The position numbers were made by a program, and so were the translations under genes. The notes under the pieces are model-generated. The model was not told where the DNA came from and did not search any database. It saw only the letters and a program-made list of their open reading frames with translations. A stretch of DNA of 60,000 bases from Acanthaster planci (lineage: Eukaryota > Echinodermata > Asteroidea > Valvatida > Acanthasteridae), in assembly GCF_001949145.1 (NCBI RefSeq), contig NW_019091424.1, forward strand, positions 893,069 through 953,068, read 5' to 3'. How positions within the stretch are numbered: position 1 is the stretch's first letter; each line of letters opens with the position of its first letter. Of the stretch, positions 1-10,579 are shown one piece after another.

Positions 1-114
1 CGGGAGAAGTGCCTGGAAGATCTGTGGCAATGGGCCCGGGGCGAGTACCAACACACCGAGGACGGAAGTATCATCAAGCCCGCTGATTGGATGGTGATTC
101 ACGCTCGCAAGTAG
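1..114 (+). CDS. C-terminal exon of an unidentified protein (partial, 5' end outside window)
   Basis: An open frame enters at base 1 and ends at TAG 112-114, giving 37 codons. The peptide is rich in Trp and charged residues (it includes LEDLWQWARGEYQ) and ends in a hydrophobic-then-basic stretch, WMVIHARK. A terminal beta strand of this sort would suit a small-molecule methyltransferase, but that is only a guess; I do not recognise the gene. Support for coding: no stop in this frame, good codon texture, and a canonical poly(A) signal about 210 bp after the stop on the same strand. The upstream exons are outside the window. Confidence 0.5.
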   Translation, partial: REKCLEDLWQWARGEYQHTEDGSIIKPADWMVIHARK

Positions 115-320
115 TCATGCGGCCAATCTGTAATATTCTGGAGTGATTACCAACGATACAGACAGGCGGCTTGCAGTGAAACAGCAAGGGTCTTTACAAA
201 ATAGATCAAATAGATCAAAAGAATGCATCAAAAATTGGCCAAATAAGAAATTCCATTTGGTATAACACAAATTAATGATTTTGCGTAGTGTTAACATTTG
301 TAGTTTGCAAATTGTCAGTA

Positions 321-326
321 AATAAA
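321..326 (+). promoter_or_regulatory. Poly(A) signal AATAAA for the gene ending at 114
   Basis: AATAAA lies 207 bp after the TAG, and GT-rich sequence follows. It fits the 3' end of the partial gene at the window start. Confidence 0.5.
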
Positions 327-1429
327 GGTGCATGGTCGTACGTTTCTGATGAAACTGTCTTTCTTTGGTGGTGCACCAGTTTTAATGGTACGAATTTCTC
401 CCTTTTGGCAGATCCTTTGGCTAAACTAATTAATGTGATAATGAGATTCTAAAAATGTTTTGATAATTGGAACATGTAGTTTTCTTTCGTTACTGCGCAC
501 TCAGTATGAAGGCCAGCAATATGAGCGTTCAAATTAAGTGCTGTGAGTGTAATAAATCATTTGCCCTAGGATAGACAACTTGGACAAGTCCATAAAATCA
601 GCCTAGTACTAAGCAGTAATGTATCTGGGTTTTGGATTGGGAGGCAGGGGGTATAAAATAATTTTTCCCAAAAAGATTATCCATAAGACTTGAAGGTTTT
701 CACGGTGAAAGAAACTAGATGAGTAAAACGATTGCGGTTACACCATGGATCAGTCTCTTTCTTGAGTTTGTGTGGTTCTGAGAAGAGCCGGGGAATAACT
801 CGACGTTTCAAACAGTGTACTCTGTCAGTCTTCAGGAGACTGCAGGATTCTGACTGGGAGTGGAGCTTACCCTATATGGTGTAGAGAGATCCAGATGTAG
901 GGATTAGCTCGGTAAAGCGTTGAGACGGGAAAGATTATCCGTTTTTCACCCGTTACCCCAATTATTTTACAGGTGAAAAAAATGGGTAATCGTTTTGGGA
1001 AAAAAATTCTTAACATCGTCTTCGTCCCCTAATTATAGCAGGTGGTACATACCGTTAGAGACATTTTTTGTCCATTAGCAATTGGCAACATGTCTCGGGG
1101 GAGGCTACTTGCCTCTCTGCCCTCCCCCAATCAGCCATGCAAACATGACGAGACTCCAGGCTGACACAAATACAGAGTAAGGACACGACCATTACAACAG
1201 GCCAGCACCTGTCGCAACCCCCCTTCTCCATGCGACTTAAAGGTCCGCTTTGGGGGAAGAAAAAGATGTTGAGCTATAGCGGAGCATTTGGCGCAAAAAC
1301 TGAATGCCGCGCGCTTCGGTATTTTTCACCTCGGTCATATAATCCCCTCTTCTGGAGTTTACTCATAACCCCTCCCCCAACACAATTGGTACGACCTTAG
1401 GTACCTGTCGTTTTTCAAAATAAAACAGC
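327..1429. other. Intergenic DNA, no gene seen
   Basis: No ORF with coding texture and no splice-flanked open frame was found. Composition is ordinary AT-rich spacer. Confidence 0.6.
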
Positions 1430-1670
1430 AAAAGATCTATGACTCAATATTATGCAGACTCCATAAAGACTAATGAAAGCCATGTTTGATTCAATATTTC
1501 GTTCTTTATTCAGAACATCTTCAGGAATGAAGAAGTTTCCTGAAGATGGTCTGAATAAAGAACGAAATATTGAATCAAACATGGCTTTCATTAGTCTTTA
1601 TGGAGTCTGCATAATATTGAGTTATCTGAATATTATCAGTGGATCACCTACTGGTTTTTAAAAGATCTAT
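1430..1670. repeat. Long near-perfect foldback (about 87-bp arms) flanked by an 11-bp direct repeat
   Basis: Bases about 1441-1527 are repeated in inverted orientation at 1537-1623, separated by a 9-nt loop (TGAAGAAGT). I found one internal mismatch (CAGAACATCT against CAGACCATCT). The unit AAAAGATCTAT occurs at 1430-1440 and again at 1660-1670, so the structure looks like an insertion with a target-site duplication. About 36 bp of non-palindromic sequence lie between the right arm and the right direct repeat. It could be a foldback transposon, or a template-switch palindrome with a chance direct repeat. Confidence 0.8.
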
Positions 1671-1887
1671 GCTTGGTCTACTTTCCGGAGGATTCGCACC
1701 CCCCCCCAAAAGTCCTAGTTACGGGCCTGTACAATGTACCCCCATCTGCCTGCCCTATACATACGACTAGAGACAATGGAAGGTGTAGCGGTCAAGGATC
1801 ATTATGATGGACCGGCCGACCATTCACAAACAACCAAGTCTGAATCATGTGAACGAAAAAAATTCCATTTTTTTTACAAATCATTCT

Positions 1888-1893
1888 TTTATT
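1888..1893 (-). promoter_or_regulatory. Candidate distal poly(A) signal of RFWD3
   Basis: The minus strand reads AATAAA here, about 1.15 kb after the RFWD3 stop. A nearer copy is at 2335-2340. Which one is used cannot be told from sequence; both place the 88-bp minisatellite inside the 3' UTR. Confidence 0.35.
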
Positions 1894-2334
1894 CCTGATA
1901 AAGACATACATATACGCATATACAATTTCACACACAATGTATAAATTTTGGTTTTAATTTTAATCAGTACAAAACTGCAGTGTACAAAGAACAAACCAAA
2001 GTACACAAATAAAACACACGGACTTTGTCATGAATTCTGAGACAATGATTAAGACATTAATTATACAAAACATTTAACTTACAAATTCAAAGAACGTGCG
2101 TAAAGGGAATCAAGTGAAAAGAAACAACCAAACCAAAGCCAACATAGATAAACAACTTCTTACGGGCTAGGAAATCACAGACAGGAACGTGAGAGGGTCT
2201 TTGGTTCCAAATTACGGGACACTTCAGACATTGAACTCACAGGTGTAAATTAGCAACTTACAGGCAAATAAAACAGGAACTTGTACAAAAAGAATAAACA
2301 GAAGTGATAAGCATAAACGATGAATTTATTGACT

Positions 2335-2340
2335 TTAAAG
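2335..2340 (-). promoter_or_regulatory. Candidate proximal poly(A) signal of RFWD3
   Basis: The minus strand reads AATAAA about 700 bp after the RFWD3 stop codon. Confidence 0.35.
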
Positions 2341-2559
2341 TACTGAAACACAGCAATAAATCCTTGGTTTTACTTTTTCCTGGCTGCTCGTGCGCGTAAT
2401 GTTTAGACACGATGTGACTTGTGACCGGCCACCGTGAGTGCATGCGTAAAGTAAGTGATGGAGGGTTTAGTCGAATCTCTGACCAAGCAGCATCTGTCAG
2501 CATCAGAAACGATGGAGTTTGAAAATGAAGCTTGAGAAGCAAAGGGCAGAAAGGAACAA

Positions 2560-2995
2560 ATTCGGTGGCCGTGTGCTGGCTGTGTGATGGCCTTGTGGTG
2601 GACATGCGTTGATCAAGTGGTGGGCATGTCGAGGCCACGTGCTGGCCATATGGTGACTCCAAAGAGGCAAAAAAATGACCAATGGATGGCCAGGGAAACA
2701 ACATTACTGCCATCTGACGGATGTACAGTGCATAAGTACATGTTAACCAGCAAGTTGCGATGATAAAATCATCACATGCATCCCATGGGATGGCCATGCA
2801 GTAGCCACGTGATAGATATGGGATTGCCATGTGGCGGCCATGTGATAAATCCAGAAGGGCCATGTCCTGGCCATGGGATGGCTATACAGTGGCCTTGTGA
2901 TAGTTACCGGATTGCCATGTGGTAGCCATGTGAAAAATGTGGAAGGGTCATGTGTTGACCATGGGATGGCCATGTGGTCGCCATGTGACACCCTT
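2560..2995. repeat. Degenerate CCATGTG-rich minisatellite with 88-bp higher-order period
   Basis: The word CCATGGGATGGC recurs at about 2783, 2871 and 2959, exactly 88 bp apart. Each 88-bp unit is built from shorter degenerate pieces of the form GCCATGTGRTRGCCATGTG. Bases 2560-2700 look like older, more diverged units. The array lies 46 bp or more downstream of the RFWD3 stop, in its inferred 3' UTR. The long minus-strand ORFs across it are by-products of the repeat. Confidence 0.8.
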
Positions 2996-3040
2996 CAATA
3001 AATAAAAGCTGGCAACATATTTCAGTTCTTATCAGCATTC

Positions 3041-6000
3041 TCATCTGTTTGACTGCCACTTGTACAGCTTCACTTGTTTCTCTGTCAAAGCAGCCAGGAA
3101 GCTGTGTTGGTTGAACTGGAAGGGGCAGACGTCCAGAACTGTCGCATTCACCGTCAGTTTCTGAACTTGGTTCCCATTGGCTGTGTCCCAGATCAGGGCC
3201 TTCATGAAGTGAGAAATCAATCGAAGGAAATGACTGCAGGTCAAGGCGGGCATAGTGGTTCTTTCCTCGCCTTCCACCTCTGCGGTTCAGGTTCGAATCC
3301 TGGCCCGGTCCACATGTGGATTGGGTTTTCAGTCCCTACCTGATTCCATGGGTTTTACCCAGAATATTCCTCTGGGGTTTTCCTCCCACCTCTAAAACTG
3401 TAACTGCTTCGCATTGTCTCCTCTCTACAGGTTTCTTCAGGCTTGCGAGCTCGCAGTACCCAGAGCACTTTTGAGGATTCCTTGGTTTCATTACCAGAAT
3501 TAAATGTAATAATAATAATAATAATGGATTGTTTCTCAGTGTTCTGTTGGACACAATTTTATCGGAGTACTCACCGATGATGAAGCTTCATCCCCCGAGC
3601 AGGCATAGAGCTGATCGGGCTTGTCCGGGCTTTGGTAGAGCGTGGACCGAGTCAGCACCTTCATGGTGGGCCCACCGTAGAAGGTCTGGACAGGGTAGCA
3701 GGCCACTTCATTAGACGAAGTGGCAGCGTTCCTCTCATTCTTCAACTCGCACATCTGTTAGGAGACAAGTTGGAAGGAACGATACCCATTAAACCCCCAT
3801 GTTGAGTGTTTTTTTAAAGTCATTTGTCGAGGGACATTGCTTTGGAGCCTCTGCTGGTAAGTGCATGGAACCATTAGAGGCATTTTTATGGAAATCACGG
3901 TCGTTCATCAGTACATGACAATGTGAAAGATACTAAGGCTGTGTCCGAAATGGGCTTCCAGAGCTACGGCTAGGTCTATTGTCTACGCGTCTCCATGCAT
4001 TTCTAATGGAGTGAAGACCTAGACCTAGCTCTAGACAAGAGATTCGGATGCAGCCTAAGATTCCGGCAGTATGCACAGGGCTCCTGGTGGAGCAGGTGTG
4101 TTGATCCCTTCAGTGGTGAATCCTCACTGGGACTGGCTACCATTCTGAATCACACACGGTACCAAGACCACCACATGAATACTGTTGAATGAGCATTTAA
4201 GTTGTACATTTCGGATTTTCCACATGTAATGCTGATACTCACCACGTGCCTGGTACTGTTGTAATTCTGGTTTGGACGGAAGGAAGCCAGGCAGTGTCGG
4301 CTGTTGTTGTGGAAGCTCAGTGAGGTGCACTTCCCGTCCATTTGGAGGAGGTGGGGCTTGAAATCGAGGTCGGATGTCTGCTCCCAGAACGACATGCCTC
4401 CAAGGGACGCCATCAGAAGTCCCCCACACCTTTACTCGATAAAAAGGGAGAATAAAAGGAAATCTTGGGTATCTCCTTGAGCCACAACACACACCTGCTG
4501 GCTGTATCTTGAACTTTGATTTTAGAGTTTTGCTTGAGGTAATTGGAAAGGCGTCCACTTCTAGCACAAAGTGAAGACTTCAAGAACCCACACTGACTGG
4601 GACCTTACGGGGAAATGAAAAGTCACCAACAAGGAACAACTAAAGAAAGCTTCTACCGCAGGTGAATCTATTCAAGCCCTCAATCTTTCGAAACCCACTT
4701 GACGATTTTGTTCGAGGACTTTGCCGGATTGAGAAATGTGGGGACCAGTTAGTCCTTGTGGACCCGATGCCGTTTGTAAGTTGAAGTTCAAAGAGTGTGC
4801 CATACTGGTTTCCTGCGATGAGAAAGTTTTCAGGAAGATATGAGAAAAAAAACGCAGATGTTGTTCAAAGGCCCATTCACAAAAGCACTGCAAACACACA
4901 TCACAAGTACACCTGCGATGAACGTAAAGTAAATCACAGTGCGTCAGGAACGTCATTCATTAGAGAACGTCATCATGCAGGACCTTTGTTTTGGGCAGAT
5001 ATTGACAATATTCTCAGATAAGCCCAGAGCTGGACCCAGAGAGGCTGCAATGTTCTGAGCAACGGAGGTTCCTTTGGTCGGAGCTGATCTCTGCTGGTTC
5101 ACGAACGACTAGCAAATGCACGCCTTATCATCGCATTGCTACCAACAAAATGAAAACTACCATCCATCAGTGGCTTTTTTCAACCAATGAGGGGGTGCTT
5201 CTACTCAAGGCGGATACTCACCCAAGAGACTGATCAGCTGCCCTGGGTACATAATTCAGAGACACGATGGGACATCTAGAGTTGTCCAGAGCCAATCGGT
5301 GCACCTCTTGGTTCACTTGTCTGGTGTCGTAAATCAGGATGGCACCATTTTGCAGGCCAGCATAGATATAGTTGACGTCAGACGAGTTCCACGCACAACT
5401 CCACGCAGGAGCATCTGTCTTATACCTAGAAAGGAATGGTCAGAACGTCATCAACCCTAACCCTGCCAGACCCAGCATAGTGCAACAGGTGTACGAATCT
5501 AGTGCACTGGGCAATCAACAGCAGCCGAGCAAACTGGCTATGTTAAGAAAGTGGGAGATAGTCCCATCAATTGAATAATGCCACTGTTGGATCTTGTGGT
5601 GACTGGCAACCACAGATTTCCTGGCTGTTTGGCCTTGGGGACACAGAGTTTTCCCTGGGGTACTGATATGTGTCAAATATATTTTGCAAAACTTCAATTG
5701 CCTAAAACAAAAGGGAGTGTTTACAAAATGGCCTTAAATAACTTCTACAGAGTGTAACAGTACATTTCACTTCTAAAATAAATCGACCTTATATTGTGTG
5801 TCCCTCTTTACCATTCTGAACAATTGGAATGTAATCTTTTTCAAAATATGTAAGTTATGTTTCTTCTTCCTTCCATCTATGTGGCATCTTTCCTTCTGGC
5901 TGGGTTTCCAGCCAAAGTACCCTGGAGCTGCAGCTTTGAAGTTCAAAAGAAGTTGTTCAAATCTTCTGCATTTCATTGATTTGACAATTATTGGAATACG

Positions 6001-9000
6001 GCATTTAAAATCACACAGTAGATTACTGAAATGCGAATTTGTGTAAGTCTAGGTACTATACTTGATCCTATAATTTCTGAGAATGCTGTGATGGCTGTGT
6101 ACATGTATGTTTGGGGGTTCACGTCTGCTGATAGGTTTTACACTAGAAGCTATATACTGTATGTAGGCAATGCTCAATAAAGCTGGTCGATGAGTTATCG
6201 GGTGGTTGCAAATGATCATCAAGAGAGCCCATAACCTGGCATCCTTAAGTTAACAATGAAGAAATCTTTAAAAGTACACACGTCTGCACCACTGCATTAC
6301 TGATAAGGCTGGTCATCTTGATGGTCTTGTCCACTGAGGCAGTGAGCATCAGGCCGTCGTTTCGTCCGTTGAAGATGAGCGCCCGGATCATGGCTGTGTG
6401 GATGGGTACGTACTGGGTACATCTCATATCAACTGCGCTCACCTGTTCTCGGAGAGAAAGAAAAAATACAAGCAGCCTTGTATCGGGAAACCTTTACAGT
6501 TTGAGGACACTGTGTGAACCAGTGTTGTATTCTAGTCTATCACAGGTCCCTGTCACATGTCCGTCACAAATCATTCAGTCACAAGCTATTCAAATTATCA
6601 GCGAGAAGAGCATTCTTCTGTCATTGTTCAACCTGTATCTTCTGACTGGCTTTGTGAAGGGACTCCTGACTGGCTTTGTGAAAGGACTGGTGAAGGGACT
6701 TGTGACGGACTCTGATACAGCACTGCTGCTGCAGACTGTCAGTGCTATGGATGCGAAACTTACATTCTTATATAAATCAACCCTTTAATCTGTCTGCAGA
6801 TGCAGGCATGACAATGAAAGGATGGTTATTTTTCTCTAGGTTAAAACAGTACCCCGAAAGAGACAACGGTTTTTTTTTTAAATGGGAATGGAGCACTCAG
6901 AAAATTACTTCCTACCTTTTTCACCCCAAATCCAGGGAAGAGCTGGTTGGGAGAGGGCATCGACACCACTAACGCACTCTGAAACTGGTCAAACCCCATC
7001 ACGCGCGAGTTGCCCGTCTTCGATTTAAAAAGATGAACAGACGTGAGATACAAAACAAAATAAAAGCAAAGTCCTGATAGCCCCGAGGTAACAAAAAGAG
7101 CGCACGAGGCAACGTGGCTCACTGGCCAAACTGCTGGAGGAACCGACCAACTTCCGAGGTACGAAAATCCGCAAACAGACACTTCAAATGCTTTCAGACT
7201 TTGCAGAATAGCTTGAAGGACAAAAGCAAAGGGCAGTGATCAGTGCACGACTAGGAGTTTTTTGGGTAACTCTTTCCTGACCTGAGATATCTGTATGGTC
7301 TTGTCCAAGACATACTGTCCCTGTGGTCCACTGGCAGCCTCACTCTGTTGGCTGGTGGACGTCGTTGGTTGGCCAGCCGTGGATGGATGTTTGGAGAGGC
7401 TGAAAAGTACATGTGCATGTAACACGTTAAAAGGTGCAACTCTACCAGGACTTTAATAGTAGTACCACATTTCAGCGAAGAGTTGCAACTGATGAAAGTA
7501 ACGATGTTACACCCTCTACACTTCTGTCGAGGTCTCCTGAATTGTTCTCAAATCATGGATCATACTAGAAATACCGGCCCAGTTTACCTCGTGCTTCGGA
7601 GCTGGTCCTCTTGAGCGCTGAGCTGCGCTTTCAAGCGGTTCATCTCCTGCATGGCCATCCGGAGCTGCAAGTTGGCCTGGGCCATGTCGATCTCCACTTT
7701 CCTCCTAACCTCCTGCAAGGCGACGAAACGATGACAGCACGGCAATGGCACACAACGCAGGGAAGTGATTCAGGGGAGAGATGGGAGGGCAATGAAATAA
7801 CTACAAATAATCACCAGAGTTTTGAGGACCCCACAGCGGCGTAGGATCAGGGTATACATTTGTGTTTGCCTGAAGGCACTCCTTCAAACACCCATATCAA
7901 CTTTTATGAGTAAAAGCACTGTGATGATAAACTCAGGATTTTCCACATTCTTAACCCCTTCACGGCAGGATTATTTTGCTGGGCTGTGGCATGCACTGAA
8001 TGGAGGGCTTTGTCCAGTAGCAGGCCCCATTGAACCAGCAGCTGCATGGTGAACAGACTGTATGTGTGGTATGACTAATCCTCACACAAAGGTGCAGAAG
8101 TAGCAGCCCTCCATAGCGAAGGGTTTAAGAGATTGTTTGATAAATCCTAAAAAACAGGAAAATCCTGGAGGAAAAATCCTGACAAATCCCATTGCGATGG
8201 TTATAGTTTGGGCTCATGTGCTTCCAGGTCTGTTTGGAAAAGATGGTTTTGGTCCCCTCTAAGAAAAAAATGGAAAAAAAACCAGGGAAAAACCCGGCCA
8301 AACATAGACCTTCTCTTTCTTCAGTTCCTCCAGAGCCCTGTCCCTCTCTGATGTGTCTACAGTCCGCAGTGACTTTGCATAGATGATTCTTATGTCCGTC
8401 TTTTTGGCTTTGGCATTGCACTGTGGGCACTTTTGGTTCGCTTTAAGCCATTTGAGAATACAGCTGTAGAAGGGAAGCGAAAGATATTATAAACAATCCA
8501 CGATTCCTACATTTGTAAGGTATACACATGTACTTGCTTATCAGTAGCACTCTAGAATCCTCCAATATAAACATACATGTAACCTTTCACATACTCGAGG
8601 CAGTCACTTGTTGGGATGTTTTTCTTAGCATCATTTCCTGCATTTGCTTGATCTACAGTTGATCTACACAGGAGTCCCACGTGCAATGTACAAATGATTT
8701 TCCAACTGTTAGCACAGCCTCTCCGCTTGTCACCAATCAGCGGAGACCCATTTACCCTAACCCTGCCAAACGCAGCAGAGGGCATCAGGTGAGAAAGTCA
8801 CTTTGATGCACTAGGCAATCAACAGCAGCCCAACAAACTGGCCATGATGAGACAATGGGAGCTAGTCCCATTGAACAATGCCACTGTTGGATCTTGTGGG
8901 GACTGGCAACCACAGACTCCCAGGCTGTTTGGCCTTGGGGAGAGTTGATTCATTGGATCTTGTTACACTGAACATGCAAGCTACTTTGACAAATGATCCA

Positions 9001-10579
9001 GACTCGAGTATCTGGGCAGGGTCTCTAGCCAAAGTACTCTGGAGAGTGAGGGTTAACGCACAGAGTGGATAGACGGAAAATTGTAGCCAAAAGACTATCC
9101 ACTCCAAGAACTCTCCTAGGCGCATGAATCACAAAGCACTCACCAGTGACCAAACAAATGGCCACACCTCAGAGATGCCAGCCGATGCTCACCAGAATTA
9201 GTCCAGGGTTCATAGCAGATGATGCACGACTGCTGCAAGTCAAAAAAAAAATTATACCCCTACAGATCTCTCTCAAAGGACACCATCTTTGCAGGAAAAT
9301 TACAGTGGAGTGTCAATGCCATCAGGTTAGTGTGTGCAAAATGTAGTGTGCAAAACGCAGTGCGCAAAATGTAGAGCGAAAATGTTCTAATGCATGCAGT
9401 GACCCACAAATTCCAATATTGTGAGAAACGGTGCAAACTCACTGAATCATCGTCACTTTCGTCAGGTACAGCACAACTTGATGTGGTAACTCGCTTAGGT
9501 GACTTGAAATCCCCTCCTGTGCCTTGTGTAGGGATTCTGGAGGATGATGGTGGCGCTGCAAGGGCCACCTGTGAAGACCCAGTCGCAGGTGCTACATGTA
9601 GAGGCCCAGCAGCAGGTGTTGCATGTGAAGGTGCAGGTGCCACCTGTGTAGGCCCAGCTACAGGTGCTACTTGTGCAAGCCTTGCAGCTGACCCAGACAC
9701 GCTCTCTGCAGGTACCACAGGAACAAATCCATCGGGCACAGCGACAGCCTGTGATTGTTCAGGTGCAGGAGTTGGTCTTGAAGGTCCCGGTTCGGATATG
9801 GAACCTGCAGGTGTATCAATGTGTGTGGCTTCAATATGAGCTGCCACAAGTGCAGGAGTTGTTCTTGAGGGTTCAGACCCAGGACCCTGAGGTTCAATTC
9901 TGTCAGTGTCAACTTCCATAACCTCATCTGTGTCGCTCACTTCGATGACAATGGAGTCACTGTCACCATCGCTCTCCGTGTCTTCGTCATACTCCGCAGG
10001 AATAACGAGTCTTCTCCGTGGACGATTTGCATCCAACTGGCTCGTCACAACAACAGAGGCACTAGATTGGCCGGGCAATAGCTGAGTTAGATCAATGGTC
10101 ACTGACTGATGACCATCCTCCTCATCATCCATAGAGTTGAGAATCATTCGGCGGCGTTGGTGGGGAGCATGGATGACCTCAGAGGTCCCTTCGCTGTCCT
10201 CAGTTGCTGAAAGAGTCCTGCTGGGCCCAGTGTGGCTGGGTCCAGGTTGGGATTGGTTGGGGAGGACTGCCTCCGACCATCTCGTTGATGTTGGCAGTGT
10301 TCCTCCATGACTTGACTGACTGGTGCTGTCTGGCCTGTGTCCTGACTGGTCAGCAAGAGTCCTGACTCGAGGGAGATCTTGAAGCAAAGATTCACTGTCT
10401 TCATCGTCGTCTGAGTGGGACCCGCTGCCTGGATGGCTGGTATTGCCTGCCTGGTCGGATGGGCCAGTACTTGGGTGCCTTGTTTCCGATGGTGACGGGT
10501 CAGATCTTCTGAAAAATGTACCTGATGGTCCATCACCATCAGTAGTTCCTCCTGATTGGTCAGTTAAGGCAGAAGACAT
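3041..10579 (-). CDS. RFWD3: E3 ubiquitin-protein ligase RFWD3 (complete, 11 coding exons, 871 aa)
   Basis: RFWD3 is a nuclear ubiquitin ligase acting on RPA and RAD51 at stalled forks and in crosslink repair. Exons (5' to 3'): 10579-9443, 9232-9144, 8463-8310, 7712-7588, 7399-7282, 7017-6916, 6442-6282, 5425-5222, 4429-4243, 3754-3575, 3199-3041. All junctions are GT-AG and phase-consistent; the ATG at 10579 has a GCC before it. Exon 1 encodes a 379-aa acidic, Ser/Gln-rich disordered region. The RING is at residues 382-424 (CIIC, CGHLFGHC, CPQC); the fifth zinc ligand is Gly, as I recall for vertebrate RFWD3. A coiled coil follows, with [18 protein letters not shown]. The WD40 part carries typical pieces such as [34 protein letters not shown] and [11 protein letters not shown] at the end. 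Human RFWD3 is 774 aa; the extra length is in exon 1. The first seven identifiable features all match this family, so the call is firm; exact starts of small exons were chosen by eye. Confidence 0.93.
3241..3526 (+). mobile_element. tRNA-derived SINE (copy 1) with (AAT)n tail
   Basis: An A-box-like GGGCATAGTGGTT (about 3247-3260) is followed by a B box, GGTTCGAATCC, at 3290-3300. A body of about 200 bp follows, ending in AATAATAATAATAATAAT at about 3508-3525. Copy 3 (16016-16256) shares the sequence after the B box, including the ATGGGTT, CTCTG.G.TTT and GCTTTTGAG-type blocks. It fills most of the last RFWD3 intron, in the opposite orientation to the gene. Confidence 0.8.
3934..4058. mobile_element. 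MITE-like inverted-repeat element, family TAAGGC..GCCTAA (copy 1)
   Basis: The left end TAAGGCTGTGTCCGAAAT is mirrored by GATTCGGATGCAGCCTAA at the right end. The interior is also partly self-complementary (CCTAGACCTAGC and similar). A second member is at 34352-34482, with the same termini and nearly the same length. Here it lies in RFWD3 intron 9. Confidence 0.65.
5030..5215 (+). repeat. Dispersed repeat R1 (copy a), in RFWD3 intron 8
   Basis: Shares with copies at about 36821, 42311, 45760 and 46117 the ordered blocks AGAGAGGGCGCAATTTT (degenerate here), CTTTGGTCGGA, CGCTGGTTCACAAACG, AAATGCACGC, GCTACCAACAAAATGAA, TTTTTTCAACCAATGAGGGG and GTGCTTCTACTC. Its end runs directly into the splice donor of RFWD3 exon 8 (5222/5221). 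No terminal inverted repeats seen; origin unknown. Confidence 0.7.
5452..5640. repeat. Dispersed repeat T (copy 1) with telomere-like left end, in RFWD3 intron 7
   Basis: Starts AACCCTAACCCTGCCA and matches 8752-8940 over its whole length, with shared blocks GGGCAATCAACAGCAGCC, GCCACTGTTGGATCTTGTGG, GACTGGCAACCACAGA and GGCTGTTTGGCCTTGGGG. The right terminus present in the second copy is missing here, so it is truncated. It begins 27 bp from the exon 8 acceptor. Confidence 0.75.
6521..6726. mobile_element. MITE-like element, GTGTTGTATTC family (copy 1), with internal tandem units
   Basis: The left end GTGTTGTATTCTAGTCTATCAC is mirrored by GTGACGGACTCTGATACAGCAC at 6703-6725. The interior near 6640-6700 holds a 24-bp unit, CTGACTGGCTTTGTGAAGG, repeated two to three times. 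Relatives: a full copy at 58021-58209 and a left end at 52421-52455. Lies in RFWD3 intron 6. Confidence 0.65.
8752..9059. repeat. Dispersed repeat T (copy 2, full length) in RFWD3 intron 2
   Basis: Begins TTACCCTAACCCTGCC and ends GAGAGTGAGGGTTAACGC, so the two ends form an imperfect inverted repeat of telomere-like sequence. The left two thirds match copy 1 at 5452-5640. Confidence 0.75.
9540..9690. repeat. Coding minisatellite, about 30-bp units, within RFWD3 exon 1
   Basis: The plus strand shows repeated GCAGGTGCTACNTGTGNAGGCCCAG-like units. Read on the coding strand they give a degenerate 10-residue repeat (variants of [27 protein letters not shown]). It lies at residues about 295-345, in the disordered region before the RING. 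Confidence 0.7.

Noticed and set aside
1473-1661. 62-codon open frame
   Set aside because: It runs through both arms of the palindrome, so the second half is the reverse complement of the first; no protein logic.
2258-2991. Two overlapping minus-strand open frames, 201 and 82 codons
   Set aside because: They translate the 88-bp minisatellite, giving repeats of His, Met and Trp in more than one frame. They are downstream of the RFWD3 stop.
4672-4956. Minus-strand open frame with a good acceptor-like TTTTCTCATCGCAG, as an extra RFWD3 exon
   Set aside because: Its frame does not fit the phase-2 end of exon 8, and exon 8 joins directly and in phase to 4429, giving the family's usual sequence.
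9390-9839. 149-codon plus-strand open frame rich in Gly, Ala, Cys
   Set aside because: Antisense of RFWD3 exon 1 across its 30-bp coding repeat; the repeat keeps several frames open.
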